A DNA stretch of 64,000 nt from Methylopila turkensis (lineage in GTDB: Bacteria > Pseudomonadota > Alphaproteobacteria > Rhizobiales > Methylopilaceae). Position 1 is the stretch's first letter. The number at the start of each line of letters is the position of its first letter. Made by a program: the position numbers and the translations under genes. The stretch is from the NCBI RefSeq assembly GCF_027922325.1, contig NZ_BSFL01000005.1, positions 1 through 64,000 of the forward strand. The letters run 5' to 3'. The notes beneath the pieces were generated by a model, which was not told where the DNA came from, did not search any database, and worked only from the letters and a program-made list of their open reading frames with translations. Positions 45,709 to 55,172 of the stretch are shown here, one piece after another.

Positions 45709-45979
45709 GGTCCCGCCGGGTGCGCTCGCGCCGCGACGACCGTCAGGCGCGGGCCGCGCCGGACGAATCGCCTTCCAGGGCCACGGTGGCGCCTCGGCGC
45801 CGCCGCCGCAATCACGCGGCCGGACAACCGGTCGCGCTCAGCACGAGCAGAAGGTCCCTGCGCTTCAGCACCCTAGGCCCGGAGGCGACGTCGTCGCTCG
45901 CCGGGCCTTTCGTTCAAAGGCGGGGACGGTTGGGAGCGTGGGCCGGAGACCAAGGAGAGGGGGAGGGGTCGCCTGTCTC

Positions 45980-48529
45980 TTAGACGACCAGTTCCTGCAG
46001 CACGCGGGCGATGCCCTCGATCGTGTAGGGCTTCTGGATCACCGGACGGTGCTGGTGCTCCGCCGGCAGCATGGCCTGCTCGCCATAGCCGGTCGCGAAC
46101 ATGAACGGCACGTCGAGGCCGTCGAGGCGATCGGCGACGGTGAAGCTGGTCTGGTCGCCGAGGTTGATGTCCAGCACGGCGACGGTCGGGGGTTTGGCGT
46201 CGATCAGATCGAGAGCGCCCTCCACCGTCGAGGCCGTCGCGACCTCCGCGCCGAGCCGGCCGAGGATGTCTTCGGCGTCGAGCGCGATGATCAGGCTGTC
46301 CTCGACGAGGAGGGCGTTGTGGCCGGCGAGGAACGGCGCCGGGGCGTTCGCCTGATGCGACGGGGAATGCCGGTGATAGCGGATGGCGATGGGCGGAGGC
46401 GGGCCCGCCCTGTCCGAGACATGGCGCGCGGGAATGAGGAACCGCGCCTTCAGACCGTCCCTTGCGTAATCCACGTCGGCTTGGCCGCCGAGGTCGTATG
46501 GAACCGAGCGCCCGATGATCGTCGTGCCGAAGCCTTTGCGGGTCGGCGGCGCGACCGGCGGTCCCCCGCGCTCGCGCCATTCGAACGCAAGACCGCCGTC
46601 CTTGGTGCGGGACCACGAGATGTCGACATGGCCGCCGGCCGACAGGCTGCCGTACTTGGTGGAGTTCGTCACCAGCTCGTGCACGACCAGCGCCATCGTG
46701 GAATAGGCCTGCGGGTTCAGCATCACCGGCTCGCCCGACACGTGCACGCCATTGTCGGCGGCGTCCAGGAACGCCTGCGCCTCCGCGTCGATCAGGGCGC
46801 GGATGGGCGCCGGGCCCCAGTGGTCGTCGGTGATCTGGTTGTGCGCCCGCGCCAGCGCGTGGATGCGGCCGTCGACCAGGCTGACGAAGTCCTCGATCTT
46901 GTCGGAAGAAGGCTTGGCTTGCCGGATCAGGCCGCGGATCACGCCGAGAATGTTGCGGACGCGGTGGTTGAGCTCCGCGATCAGCAGCTCCTGCTTGCGG
47001 GCCGCCCGGTCGCGCTCGGCGCTGGCCTCGCCGGCGAGGCGGAGCACGACCTCGATCAGCGTGGCGCGCAGGGTCTCCGCCACACGGATTTCGGGCGGCG
47101 TGAAGGGCCGGCTGTGGCCCTGCACGAGCTGCATCCACTCCGCAAAGCTCTCGCGGGGCGTCAGGCGCGGCCCGTTCGGGCCGTAGGTCACGGGCTTGTG
47201 GGGATCGCCCGCCCAACGGACGGAGCGCTCCATCTCCCCGCGGAACAGGATGACGTAGTCGCGCGGCGACCGTGAGATCGGGATCGCGAGCATGCCTGCC
47301 GCCTTGTCCGCGAACTCCTCGGCGCCGGGCACGAGCGAGGCGATGTGGTCGGTGGCGAACACCCGGCCGGCGGCCGTGGTGTTGAGCGTCCGCACGATGC
47401 GGGTGAAGGCGTCGGTGGAAGGGGTCACCCCGGAAAAGGCGTAAGCGCCGTTGATCCACACGCCCACGCCCTCGGCCGGAATGACGTGGGTCAGCACGCC
47501 GGCGAGCCATTCCGGGTCCTTGAGCAGCATCTCGTTCGTCGCGACCGCGCCGAGAAGCTGGTCGGAGACGTCGCGCGCCTGCCGCTCGTAGGCCATCACC
47601 TCCTTGCGCTCGCGGCCTTCGAGCCGCATCGAGTACATCTCGACGAACAGTTCGCAGACCGATCGGACCTCGAAGCTCGGCGACTTCGGCGAATAGTGGT
47701 GGCAGGCGAACAGCCCCCACAACTCGCCGTCGACGAGGATCGAGATCGACATGGAGGCGCGCACCCCCATGTTCCTGAGATACTCGATGTGGATCGGGGA
47801 CACCGACCGCAGGATCGACAGCGACAGGTCGAGCGTCCGGCCTCTCTCGTCGCGCGCCGGCTGGATAGGAACGGGAGCCGCGTCCACGTCTGCGATGACG
47901 CGCAGCAGGTTGCGTTTGTAGAGCTCGCGCGCCTGAGCCGGAATGTCGCTCGCGGGGTAATGCAGGCCCTTGAACGATCCGATTCCCGATTTGCACGTCT
48001 CGGCGACCACCTCGCCCGAGCCGTTTTCCGCGAACCGGTAGACCATGACCCGGTCGAACCCGGTCAGGGCCCGGATCTGACGCGCGCCTTCGGTGTAGAA
48101 GGCCGACGCATCCTTGACCGTCTCGAGCCGCGCGACCATGGCCCGCACGAGGCTCGTGGTGTCGGCCTGTCTCTCGGCCGCCGGCTGCGCCTCGATGACG
48201 ATCTGCCCGCCGGACAGATGAACCCCGACATCGAAGGGGCCGGCGCTACCGGTGAGCTTGGCGCCGAACACCTTGTCGACCGCGTTCGGCCCGCGAAGCG
48301 TGGTCAGCCGGTTGCGAAGGGTGTGGATGGCCTCGGGCAGGAAAATCTCGTCGAGCGGCCGTCCGATGAGGTCGCCGTCGCCGCCAAGCATCTCCGCGAC
48401 GTTGTCCGAAGCGCGGGCCACAATCCAGTCGAGGGTGAGCGCCAGCAAGAAACCGATCGGCTGGATGGCGCCGAGCAGGTGGATAGGTTCGCGGTCGCAG
48501 TTCGTGAGATCGACGTCGGGCGCGTTCAT
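45980..48529 (-). CDS. Bacteriophytochrome hybrid kinase with C-terminal receiver
   Basis: An 849-residue red/far-red photoreceptor. The biliverdin-attaching Cys11 is in NCDREPIHLLGAIQPIG, at the start of the PAS domain. The GAF domain has the PASDIPAQARELY motif, then comes PHY with its tongue. The kinase is HWE/HisKA_2 type, with phospho-histidine in LIAELNHRVRNILGVI and ATP site HELVTNSTKYGSLS. The chain ends in a receiver domain (LLVEDSLIIALDAEDIL; phospho-Asp in VAVLDINLGDQ; KPY). ATG 48529 puts the cysteine at the normal distance. No heme oxygenase gene is in the window, so biliverdin must come from elsewhere. Confidence 0.93.
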   Translation of the reverse strand: MNAPDVDLTNCDREPIHLLGAIQPIGFLLALTLDWIVARASDNVAEMLGGDGDLIGRPLDEIFLPEAIHTLRNRLTTLRGPNAVDKVFGAKLTGSAGPFDVGVHLSGGQIVIEAQPAAERQADTTSLVRAMVARLETVKDASAFYTEGARQIRALTGFDRVMVYRFAENGSGEVVAETCKSGIGSFKGLHYPASDIPAQARELYKRNLLRVIADVDAAPVPIQPARDERGRTLDLSLSILRSVSPIHIEYLRNMGVRASMSISILVDGELWGLFACHHYSPKSPSFEVRSVCELFVEMYSMRLEGRERKEVMAYERQARDVSDQLLGAVATNEMLLKDPEWLAGVLTHVIPAEGVGVWINGAYAFSGVTPSTDAFTRIVRTLNTTAAGRVFATDHIASLVPGAEEFADKAAGMLAIPISRSPRDYVILFRGEMERSVRWAGDPHKPVTYGPNGPRLTPRESFAEWMQLVQGHSRPFTPPEIRVAETLRATLIEVVLRLAGEASAERDRAARKQELLIAELNHRVRNILGVIRGLIRQAKPSSDKIEDFVSLVDGRIHALARAHNQITDDHWGPAPIRALIDAEAQAFLDAADNGVHVSGEPVMLNPQAYSTMALVVHELVTNSTKYGSLSAGGHVDISWSRTKDGGLAFEWRERGGPPVAPPTRKGFGTTIIGRSVPYDLGGQADVDYARDGLKARFLIPARHVSDRAGPPPPIAIRYHRHSPSHQANAPAPFLAGHNALLVEDSLIIALDAEDILGRLGAEVATASTVEGALDLIDAKPPTVAVLDINLGDQTSFTVADRLDGLDVPFMFATGYGEQAMLPAEHQHRPVIQKPYTIEGIARVLQELVV

Positions 48530-48734
48530 GAAACCAATGAGACGAGGTCGAGGCTGGCAGACAGCCGGAAACAACGGAAGATGGGGTGATTTGTCCGTTC
48601 GGCCAGAGCCGCCCCGCGGCCACGGGACCGCCTCTACGCATCTATACGTAGGACGTTGGGGGCGCGGATCACAACCCCGGCATGCTCTGAGGCGCGCCGG
48701 TCGGCTCGTAATCCGCGGTCCGAGGAGGAGGCGA

Positions 48735-48810
48735 TGGTGGGCCCGGCAGGACTCGAACCTGCAACCAAGCGGTTATGAGCCGCCGGCTCTGACCATTGAG
48801 CTACAGGCCC
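48735..48810 (-). tRNA. tRNA with CAT anticodon, most like tRNA-Ile (lysidine type)
   Basis: A 76-nt cloverleaf with encoded CCA. The acceptor GGGCCTG pairs with CGGGCCC, and the loop CTCATAA gives anticodon CAT. The GGCGG-CTCATAA-CCGCT-TGGTT arm resembles E. coli tRNA-Ile2 more than elongator or initiator methionine tRNA, so isoleucine (after TilS modification) is favoured; tRNA-Met remains possible. Confidence 0.9.
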
Positions 48811-48897
48811 CCGCCGGCAGTCATAAGCCGCCGCGCGTGGCGTTGTCACCGGGCATCTGGGCCTGACGGGGCGACGTTCGCCTCTATATCCGCGGTG

Positions 48898-50511
48898 ATG
48901 GCGACGACAAGCACCGGCGCGGGGCGCGCGCCGCGCATGATCATCGGGCGAGGCGTCGCGGCGCTGATGGCCGCTCTGGCGCTCGGTCTCGCCGCGCTGG
49001 CGGCGACCGCGCCGGACGCGGACGACCGGCCGAAGGGCGTGCTCGTGGTTGGCCAGACCGGCGAGCCGCGGTCGCTCGACCCCTCGACGGTCACCGCCAG
49101 CAACGATTTCCGCATCATTTCGAGCGTGTTCGAAGGGCTGACACGGTTCCGGAAGGGGTCGCTCGCGGTCGAGCCGGCGCTCGCCGAGCGCTGGGAGATC
49201 TCGGACGGGGGGCTGAGCTACACCTTCCATCTGCGGCCCGGCGCGCGCTTCCACGACGGCGAGCCGGTCGACGCCGACGCGGTCGTCTACACCTTCGGGC
49301 GCATGCTCGATCCGAAGCATCCGCAGGCGGAGGCCGGGCCGTTTCCGCTCGCCTTCTTCTTCGCGGCGGTGAAGGCGGTGGAGGCGGTCGATCCGCTGAC
49401 CGTGCGCTTTCGGTTGGAGCGGCCTTACGCGCCGCTGCTGTCGAACCTCGCCTATCCCGCCGGCTTCATCGTCTCGCCCGCCGCGGCGCGCGCCGCCGGC
49501 CGCGGCTTCGGGCGGGCGCCGGTGGGCTCCGGCCCGTTCCGGTTCGTGCGCTGGGAGAGCGGGCGGCAGGTGGAGCTCGCGCGCAACGACGCCTATTGGG
49601 GAGGGCCGCCGAAGCTCGACGGGATCGTGTTCCGGCCGATCGCCGACGGCGACGCGCGGGCGGCCGAGATGCTCGCCGGCGGGCTCGACCTGATGCTCGA
49701 GCTGCCGCCCGACGCGGCGCCGCGCCTGAGCGATCCGGAGCGGTTCCGGACCCACGGCGTCGCAGGCCCCCATCTCTGGTACCTCGCGCTGAACGCCCGC
49801 CGCGGGCCGCTCGCCGACGTCCGCGTGCGCCGGGCGGTGAACTACGCCATCGACAAGCGGGCGATCACGGACAGCCTGCTGCGCGGCACGGCGGACGCGC
49901 CGGCCGGGGTGATCCCCGCGGCCTTCGGGCCGGCGAGCGATCCCGAGCTGAAGCCCTATCCGCACGATCCGGACCACGCCCGCGCCCTGCTGAAGCAGGC
50001 CGGCGCGGAGGGCGCGCGGCTGCGGCTGCTCGCGTCCGAAGGCGGTTCGGGGATGCTGGAGCCGATCGCCATGGCGGTCGCGATCCAGGCCGATCTGGCA
50101 CGCGTGGGCCTCCGGGTGGAGATCGAGACCTTCGAGTGGAACGCCTATCTCGCCCGCGTCAACGCCGGTCTCGGCGATGCCGATATGGCCGAGATGGCGT
50201 GGATGACGAACGATCCGGACACGCTGCCCTATCTCGCGCTGCGCGGCGACGCGGGGCCCGGGAAGGGCGGCTTCAACGCCGGCGGCTACGCCAACGACGA
50301 GCTCGACCGCCTGCTCGACCAAGCGCGGGCGGAGATCGACGCCGACCGGCGCGCCGCGCTCTACCGGAGGATCGACCGACTGGTCCACGACGACGCGCCC
50401 TTCGCCTTCGTGGCCTCCTGGCGCCAGAACGCCGTCACGGCCGCCCGCGTGCGCGGCTTCGCGCTGGAGCCGTCGTTCCTGCTCGACCTGCGCGGGGTCG
50501 ACAAGCGATGA
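48898..50511 (+). CDS. Peptide/dipeptide ABC transporter substrate-binding protein (SBP_bac_5)
   Basis: A 537-residue extracellular binding protein of the DppA/OppA group. An N-terminal membrane or signal segment (VAALMAALALGLAALAATA) is followed by the family signature GEPRSLDPSTVTASNDFRI and a VEPALAERWEISDGGLSYTFHLRPGARFHDGEPV block. The C-terminus has NDPDTLPYLALRG and PFAFVASWRQNAV. ATG 48898 is preceded directly by GTG 48895; either is usable. Its stop overlaps the permease start. First gene of a four-gene transporter operon. Confidence 0.9.
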   Translation: MATTSTGAGRAPRMIIGRGVAALMAALALGLAALAATAPDADDRPKGVLVVGQTGEPRSLDPSTVTASNDFRIISSVFEGLTRFRKGSLAVEPALAERWEISDGGLSYTFHLRPGARFHDGEPVDADAVVYTFGRMLDPKHPQAEAGPFPLAFFFAAVKAVEAVDPLTVRFRLERPYAPLLSNLAYPAGFIVSPAAARAAGRGFGRAPVGSGPFRFVRWESGRQVELARNDAYWGGPPKLDGIVFRPIADGDARAAEMLAGGLDLMLELPPDAAPRLSDPERFRTHGVAGPHLWYLALNARRGPLADVRVRRAVNYAIDKRAITDSLLRGTADAPAGVIPAAFGPASDPELKPYPHDPDHARALLKQAGAEGARLRLLASEGGSGMLEPIAMAVAIQADLARVGLRVEIETFEWNAYLARVNAGLGDADMAEMAWMTNDPDTLPYLALRGDAGPGKGGFNAGGYANDELDRLLDQARAEIDADRRAALYRRIDRLVHDDAPFAFVASWRQNAVTAARVRGFALEPSFLLDLRGVDKR

Positions 50512-51455
50512 GGACCTACGCCCTCCGGCGTCTCGCCCTCGGCGCGCCGGTGCTCCTCGGCGTGTCCGTCGTCGTCTTCCTCGTGATCGCGCTCGTGCCG
50601 GGCGATCCGGCGGCCGCAATCCTCGGCTCCTACGCAAGCCCGGAAAACGTCGCGAAGCTGAGCGCGGAGCTCGGGCTCGACCGGCCGCTGCCGCAGCGCT
50701 ACCTCCGCTGGCTCGGCGGCGTGCTCTCCGGCGATCTCGGCCGCTCCTACGCCCTCGACCGCCCGGTGCTGGACGAGGTGCTGGACCGGCTCGGCCCGAC
50801 GCTGATCCTCGCCGCCGCGGCTCTCGCTCTGAGCGTCCTGTTCGGGGTCTCCGCCGGCGTCGCGGCCGCGGTCCGGCAGAACGGCTGGGCCGACCGCGCC
50901 ATCGGCCTCGCCCTGCTCGTCGGCGTGTCGACGCCCTCCTTCTTCCTGGCGCTCCTGCTGGTTCTGCTGTTCTCGGTGGAGCTTGGCTGGTTCCCGACCG
51001 GCGGCATGAGCGCGCTGTTCGGCGACGGCGGCCTCGTCGACCTGCTGCGCCATCTCGCCCTGCCCTCGATCACGCTGGCGGCGGCGGCGGCCGCGATCCT
51101 CGGCCGGATGACGCGGGCCGCCATGCTCGACGTGCTGCGTCAGGACTTCATCCGCACGGCGCGCGCCAAGGGCGTCGACGAGGACCGCGTCGCGTCCGTG
51201 CACGCCCTGCGCAACGCCGCCGCCGCGATCGCGCCGGTGATCGGGCTCCAGGCCGGCTATGTGCTTGGCGGCGCGGTCTATGTGGAGACAGTGTTCCAGT
51301 GGCCGGGCGTCGGCCGCATGCTGGTGGAGGCGATCGGGCGGCGTGACATCCTGCTCGTGCAGGGCGGCGTGCTGGCGATCGCGACGCTCTACGTGCTGGT
51401 CAACATCGCGACCGACCTGCTGCAGGCCGCGCTCGATCCGCGGGTCAAGGCGTGA
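50508..51455 (+). CDS. Peptide ABC transporter permease (DppB-type)
   Basis: A 315-residue permease. The N-terminal YALRRLALGAPVLLGVSVVVFLVIALVPGDPA is classical for DppB. The EAA loop is DFIRTARAKGVDEDRVASVHALRNA and the end is GRRDILLVQGGVLAIATLYVLVNIATDLLQAALDPR. ATG 50508 overlaps the binding-protein stop (ATGA) and the gene overlaps the following fusion gene by four bases. Confidence 0.93.
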   Translation: MRTYALRRLALGAPVLLGVSVVVFLVIALVPGDPAAAILGSYASPENVAKLSAELGLDRPLPQRYLRWLGGVLSGDLGRSYALDRPVLDEVLDRLGPTLILAAAALALSVLFGVSAGVAAAVRQNGWADRAIGLALLVGVSTPSFFLALLLVLLFSVELGWFPTGGMSALFGDGGLVDLLRHLALPSITLAAAAAAILGRMTRAAMLDVLRQDFIRTARAKGVDEDRVASVHALRNAAAAIAPVIGLQAGYVLGGAVYVETVFQWPGVGRMLVEAIGRRDILLVQGGVLAIATLYVLVNIATDLLQAALDPRVKA

Positions 51456-53335
51456 GCGCCGCCTCCGCGATCCGCGCGCTCGGACGGCGCCCGATGACGC
51501 TCGCCGGGCTCGCGATCGTCGGCGTCCTCGTCGCGGCGGCGCTCGCGGCGCCGCTGCTGCCGCTCGCCGATCCCGATCTCACCGCGCCGTTCAACCGGCT
51601 CGCCCCGCCGGGGACGCCGGGGCATCCGCTCGGCACCGACCATCTCGGCCGCGACGTGCTGGTCCGCGTGTTGGACGGGCTGCGAGTCAGCCTCGGCGTC
51701 GGCGTGGGCGCGACCGCCGCGGCGGCGCTCGCGGGCTCCGCGATCGGCCTCGTCGCGGCCTATTACGGGCGCTTCGTCGACGGCGCGCTGATGCGGGCGA
51801 TCGACGTGCTGATGGCGTTTCCCTATCTGCTCTTGGCGCTCGCCATCGTCGCGGCGCTCGGGCCCGGCCTCGTCAACGCGGCGCTCGCGATCGCGGTGGC
51901 GAACGTCCCGTTCTTCGCGCGCGCCGCCCGCGGCGCGGCGCTCGTCGTCGTGCGGCGGGACTATGTGGACGCCGCGCGGCTCGCCGGCTTCTCCGACCTC
52001 CGCATCCTGCTGGGCGAGGTGCTTCCGAACGTGGCGCCGCTCCTGGTCGTGGCCTGCGCCGGCACGATCGGCTGGATGATCCTCGAGACCGCCGGCCTGT
52101 CGTTCCTGGGGCTCGGCGCGCAGCCGCCGCAGGCCGATCTCGGCTCCATGCTCGGCGACGGGCGCAAGGTGGCCGTCGCCGCGCCCCATGTGGCCGCGGC
52201 CGCCGGCGTTGTCGTCCTCCTGCTGGTGATCGGCCTCAACCTGCTCGGCGACGGCCTGCGCGACCTGCTCGATCCGCGGCTCAAGGCGGGGGCCGGCGGC
52301 GCGCCCCAGCCCGCCACGGCGGTCGAGCGCGCTTCCGTCCCGCCGGCCTCGGACCTCGGCGGCCTGCTCGACGTCCGGGGCCTCACCACGGCTTTCGACA
52401 CCGCTAATGGCCGGCATGCAGCGGTGCGCGACGTCTCCTTCGCGCTCGAACCCGGCGAAGCGCTCGGCGTCGTCGGGGAGTCCGGCTCCGGCAAATCGGT
52501 CGCGGCGCTGTCGCTGAACCGGCTTGCGCCGACGCCGCCGGGCGCGATCGTCGCCGGCCGCGTCGGATTCCGTGGCGATGACCTGCTCGATCTCGCCTTC
52601 GAACCCTTGCGCGCGCTGCGCGGCGACCGCGTCGCCTATGTGTTCCAGGACCCGCTGACCTCGCTCAACCCGGTCATGCGCGTCGGCGACCAGATCCTCG
52701 AGGCGCTGCGGCCTGCGCCGGGCGAGGGCCGGGCGGGCCTTCGCGCCCGGATGCTCGCCCTGATCGCCGATGTCGGGCTGGAGGATTCCGAACGCGCGGC
52801 CCGCGCCTTCCCGCACGAGCTCTCGGGCGGTCAGCGGCAACGGATCGGCGTGGCGATGGCGATCGCGAACCGGCCGGACGTGCTGGTGGCCGACGAGCCG
52901 ACGACGGCGCTGGACGCCATGACCCAGATCCGCGTGCTGGAGCTCATGGGAGCGCGCGCGAAAGAGCGGGGCGCGGCGCTTCTGTTCGTCAGCCATGATT
53001 TCGGCGTGGTCGCCGCGCTTTGCGACCGGGTGATCGTGATGTACGCCGGCGAGATCGTCGAGGAGGGCCCGACCCGCGAGGTGCTGCGGGCGCCGCGCCA
53101 CCCCTACGCCCGGCGCCTGATCGCCTGCGCGCCGCGGCTGGGCGAGCCGGACCGGGCGCTCGAAGCCCTTGCCGGCGCGCCGCCGCCGATCGACGCGATC
53201 CCCCGGGCTTGCGCGTTCTCGCCCCGCTGCGACCACGCGATCGAGGCCTGCCGGGCGGCCCCGGTCGCGCTTGAGCCGGCGGGCGAAGGGCGGCGGGCGC
53301 GGTGCCTGCGCTGGCGGGAGCTCGCCGATGCCTGA
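51452..53335 (+). CDS. Fused peptide ABC transporter permease-ATPase (DppC-DppD)
   Basis: A 627-residue fusion. Residues 1-275 are a DppC permease (LGTDHLGRDVLVRVLDGLRVSLG; EAA loop DYVDAARLAGFSDLRILLGEVLPN). A linker rich in Ala/Pro spans about 276-305. Residues 305-627 are a DppD ATPase with Walker A VVGESGSGKS, signature HELSGGQRQRIGVAMAIANRP, Walker B LVADEPTTALD and the C-terminal oligopeptide domain with cysteines (CAFSPRCDHAIEAC) that bind an iron-sulphur cluster in DppD. Fusion of these two subunits occurs in other alphaproteobacteria. The reading frame is continuous, so it is not an artefact of a lost stop. Confidence 0.93.
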   Translation: MSAASAIRALGRRPMTLAGLAIVGVLVAAALAAPLLPLADPDLTAPFNRLAPPGTPGHPLGTDHLGRDVLVRVLDGLRVSLGVGVGATAAAALAGSAIGLVAAYYGRFVDGALMRAIDVLMAFPYLLLALAIVAALGPGLVNAALAIAVANVPFFARAARGAALVVVRRDYVDAARLAGFSDLRILLGEVLPNVAPLLVVACAGTIGWMILETAGLSFLGLGAQPPQADLGSMLGDGRKVAVAAPHVAAAAGVVVLLLVIGLNLLGDGLRDLLDPRLKAGAGGAPQPATAVERASVPPASDLGGLLDVRGLTTAFDTANGRHAAVRDVSFALEPGEALGVVGESGSGKSVAALSLNRLAPTPPGAIVAGRVGFRGDDLLDLAFEPLRALRGDRVAYVFQDPLTSLNPVMRVGDQILEALRPAPGEGRAGLRARMLALIADVGLEDSERAARAFPHELSGGQRQRIGVAMAIANRPDVLVADEPTTALDAMTQIRVLELMGARAKERGAALLFVSHDFGVVAALCDRVIVMYAGEIVEEGPTREVLRAPRHPYARRLIACAPRLGEPDRALEALAGAPPPIDAIPRACAFSPRCDHAIEACRAAPVALEPAGEGRRARCLRWRELADA

Positions 53336-54122
53336 TCCGCTGCTCGAGGCGCGCGCGCTGACGCGCCGGTTCGGAGGCGGCCGCCGCCTGTTCGGCCGCG
53401 CGCGCGAAGGCTTCGTCGCGGTCGACGGGGTGACGCTCGCTCTCGCGCGCGGCGAGACGCTTGGGATCGTCGGCGAATCCGGCTCGGGCAAGTCGACGCT
53501 GTCGCGCATGCTGGTCGGTCTCGCGATCCCAAGCGAGGGGACGGTCGGCCTCGACGGCGCGGCGCTGGACCTGCGTCGCGGCCGAGATCGCCGCCGCCTG
53601 CAGCGGCGCGTGCAGATGGTGTTTCAGGACCCGGCGAGCGCGATGAACCCGCGCAAGACCGTGGGCGCCAGCGTCGCCGCGCCGATGGTCGGCCTGACCG
53701 ACTGGAACGCGGAGCGCCGCCGGGCGCGCGTGGGCGAACTGCTCGAGGTGGTCGGGTTGCGCGCCGACCACGCGTCGCGCCATCCGCACGAGTTCTCCGG
53801 CGGCCAGCTCCAGCGGATCGGGATCGCCCGCGCGCTGGCCGCGGAGCCCGACATCGTCGTGCTCGACGAGCCGGTCTCGGCGCTCGACGTCTCCGTGCAG
53901 GCGCAGGTGCTGGCGCTGCTGCGCCGCCTGCGGGAGGAGCGGGGGCTGGCGATGATCTTCGTTAGCCACGACCTCGCGGTCGTCGAGCAGCTCTGCGACC
54001 GCGTGGCGGTGATGCGGCGCGGACGTGTGGTCGAGGAGGGCGACTGCCGTACGGTGTTTTCCGCGCCAAGCGACGGCTACACGAAGGAGCTCGTCGCGGC
54101 GGCCCGTCGCTTCACGACCTGA
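53328..54122 (+). CDS. Peptide ABC transporter ATP-binding protein (DppF-type)
   Basis: A 264-residue ATPase pairing with the DppD part of the upstream fusion. Walker A is IVGESGSGKST, signature HEFSGGQLQRIGIARALAAEP, Walker B IVVLDEPVSALD, and MVFQDPASAMNPRKTVGASV is the DppF-type Q-loop. It is shorter than usual at the C-terminus and lacks the cysteine-rich tail. ATG 53328 lies eight bases inside the fusion gene. Confidence 0.93.
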   Translation: MPDPLLEARALTRRFGGGRRLFGRAREGFVAVDGVTLALARGETLGIVGESGSGKSTLSRMLVGLAIPSEGTVGLDGAALDLRRGRDRRRLQRRVQMVFQDPASAMNPRKTVGASVAAPMVGLTDWNAERRRARVGELLEVVGLRADHASRHPHEFSGGQLQRIGIARALAAEPDIVVLDEPVSALDVSVQAQVLALLRRLREERGLAMIFVSHDLAVVEQLCDRVAVMRRGRVVEEGDCRTVFSAPSDGYTKELVAAARRFTT

Positions 54123-54128
54123 GCGGCT

Positions 54129-55010
54129 TTACGGCCAGGCCGCGACCGGCGGCAGCGACGACAGGATCGAGGCGACGTTGCCGCCGGTCTTCAGGCCGAA
54201 GATCGTGCCGCGGTCGTGCAGCAGATTGAATTCGACGTAGCGCCCGCGGCGGACAAGCTGTTCCGCGCGGTCGGCCTCGGTCCAGTCCGTGCTCATGTTT
54301 GCGCGCACGATCGCGGGATAGACCTCCGCGAAGCGCTCGCCGACCGAACGGGTGAAGGCGAAGTCGGCCTCGAAGTCGCCGGTGTTCACCCAGTCGTAGA
54401 AGATGCCGCCGATCCCGCGCGGCTCGTTGCGGTGCTTCAGGAAGAAGTACTCTTCGCACCATGCCTTGAACTTCGGATAGTCGGCCGGGGCGTGGCCCTC
54501 GCAGGCGGCGCGCATCGCCGCGTGGAAGGCGATCGTGTCCGGGTCGTCCTGGCTGCGGCGGCGGTCCAGCACCGGCGTCAGATCCGCTCCGCCGCCGAAC
54601 CAGGCGCGGCTGGTGACGACGTAGCGCGTGTTCATGTGCACCGTCGGCACGTTCGGGTTCCAGGGATGCGCGATCAGCGAGACGCCGGACGCCCAGAAGT
54701 CGGGCGCCTCCAAGGCACCGGGGATATCCTTGCGGAACTCCGGCGCGAACTCGCCGAACACGGTCGAGACATGCACCCCGACCTTCTCGAACAGCCGTCC
54801 CTTCATCAGCCCCATCACGCCGCCGCCGCCGTCGGCGCCGGTGTGGTCCTGCCGCGACCAGGGCGTGCGCTCGAACCGGCCTGCGGGACCGTCGCCGGGC
54901 GCCTCGTCCTCCAGCGCCTCGAAGCTCGCATGGATGCGGTCGCGCAGGGTCTCGAACCAGGCGCGGACCTGCGCCTTGCGGGCGTCGAGCTGGGCGGGGG
55001 CGAGGTTCAT
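54129..55010 (-). CDS. hemF: Coproporphyrinogen III oxidase, oxygen-dependent
   Basis: A 293-residue enzyme that oxidatively decarboxylates coproporphyrinogen III to protoporphyrinogen IX in haem synthesis. The conserved [49 protein letters not shown] and [33 protein letters not shown] blocks are complete. I use ATG 55010 (MNLAPAQ); an ATG at 55043 adds 11 residues. It converges on the peptide-transporter operon with 6 bp between stops. Confidence 0.96.
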   Translation of the reverse strand: MNLAPAQLDARKAQVRAWFETLRDRIHASFEALEDEAPGDGPAGRFERTPWSRQDHTGADGGGGVMGLMKGRLFEKVGVHVSTVFGEFAPEFRKDIPGALEAPDFWASGVSLIAHPWNPNVPTVHMNTRYVVTSRAWFGGGADLTPVLDRRRSQDDPDTIAFHAAMRAACEGHAPADYPKFKAWCEEYFFLKHRNEPRGIGGIFYDWVNTGDFEADFAFTRSVGERFAEVYPAIVRANMSTDWTEADRAEQLVRRGRYVEFNLLHDRGTIFGLKTGGNVASILSSLPPVAAWP

Positions 55011-55172
55011 GGCGATCGGACCGGCGCGTTCTGAGGGGAGCATGGTCTTACGCGTTCGCGTCGCCGCTTGGGAAGCCTCGCGCGGCGCTGACGCGTGCGG
55101 CGAGCCGGCTCTTGTGCAGTGCAGGAAGAGACGCTAGCCTCACCCGGACGTGAAGTATTCTTGCAGGGCTAC

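Noticed and set aside
44566..45979. Restriction-modification system
   Set aside because: Only a methyltransferase is present; the 271 bp upstream and the genes on both sides encode nothing nuclease-like.
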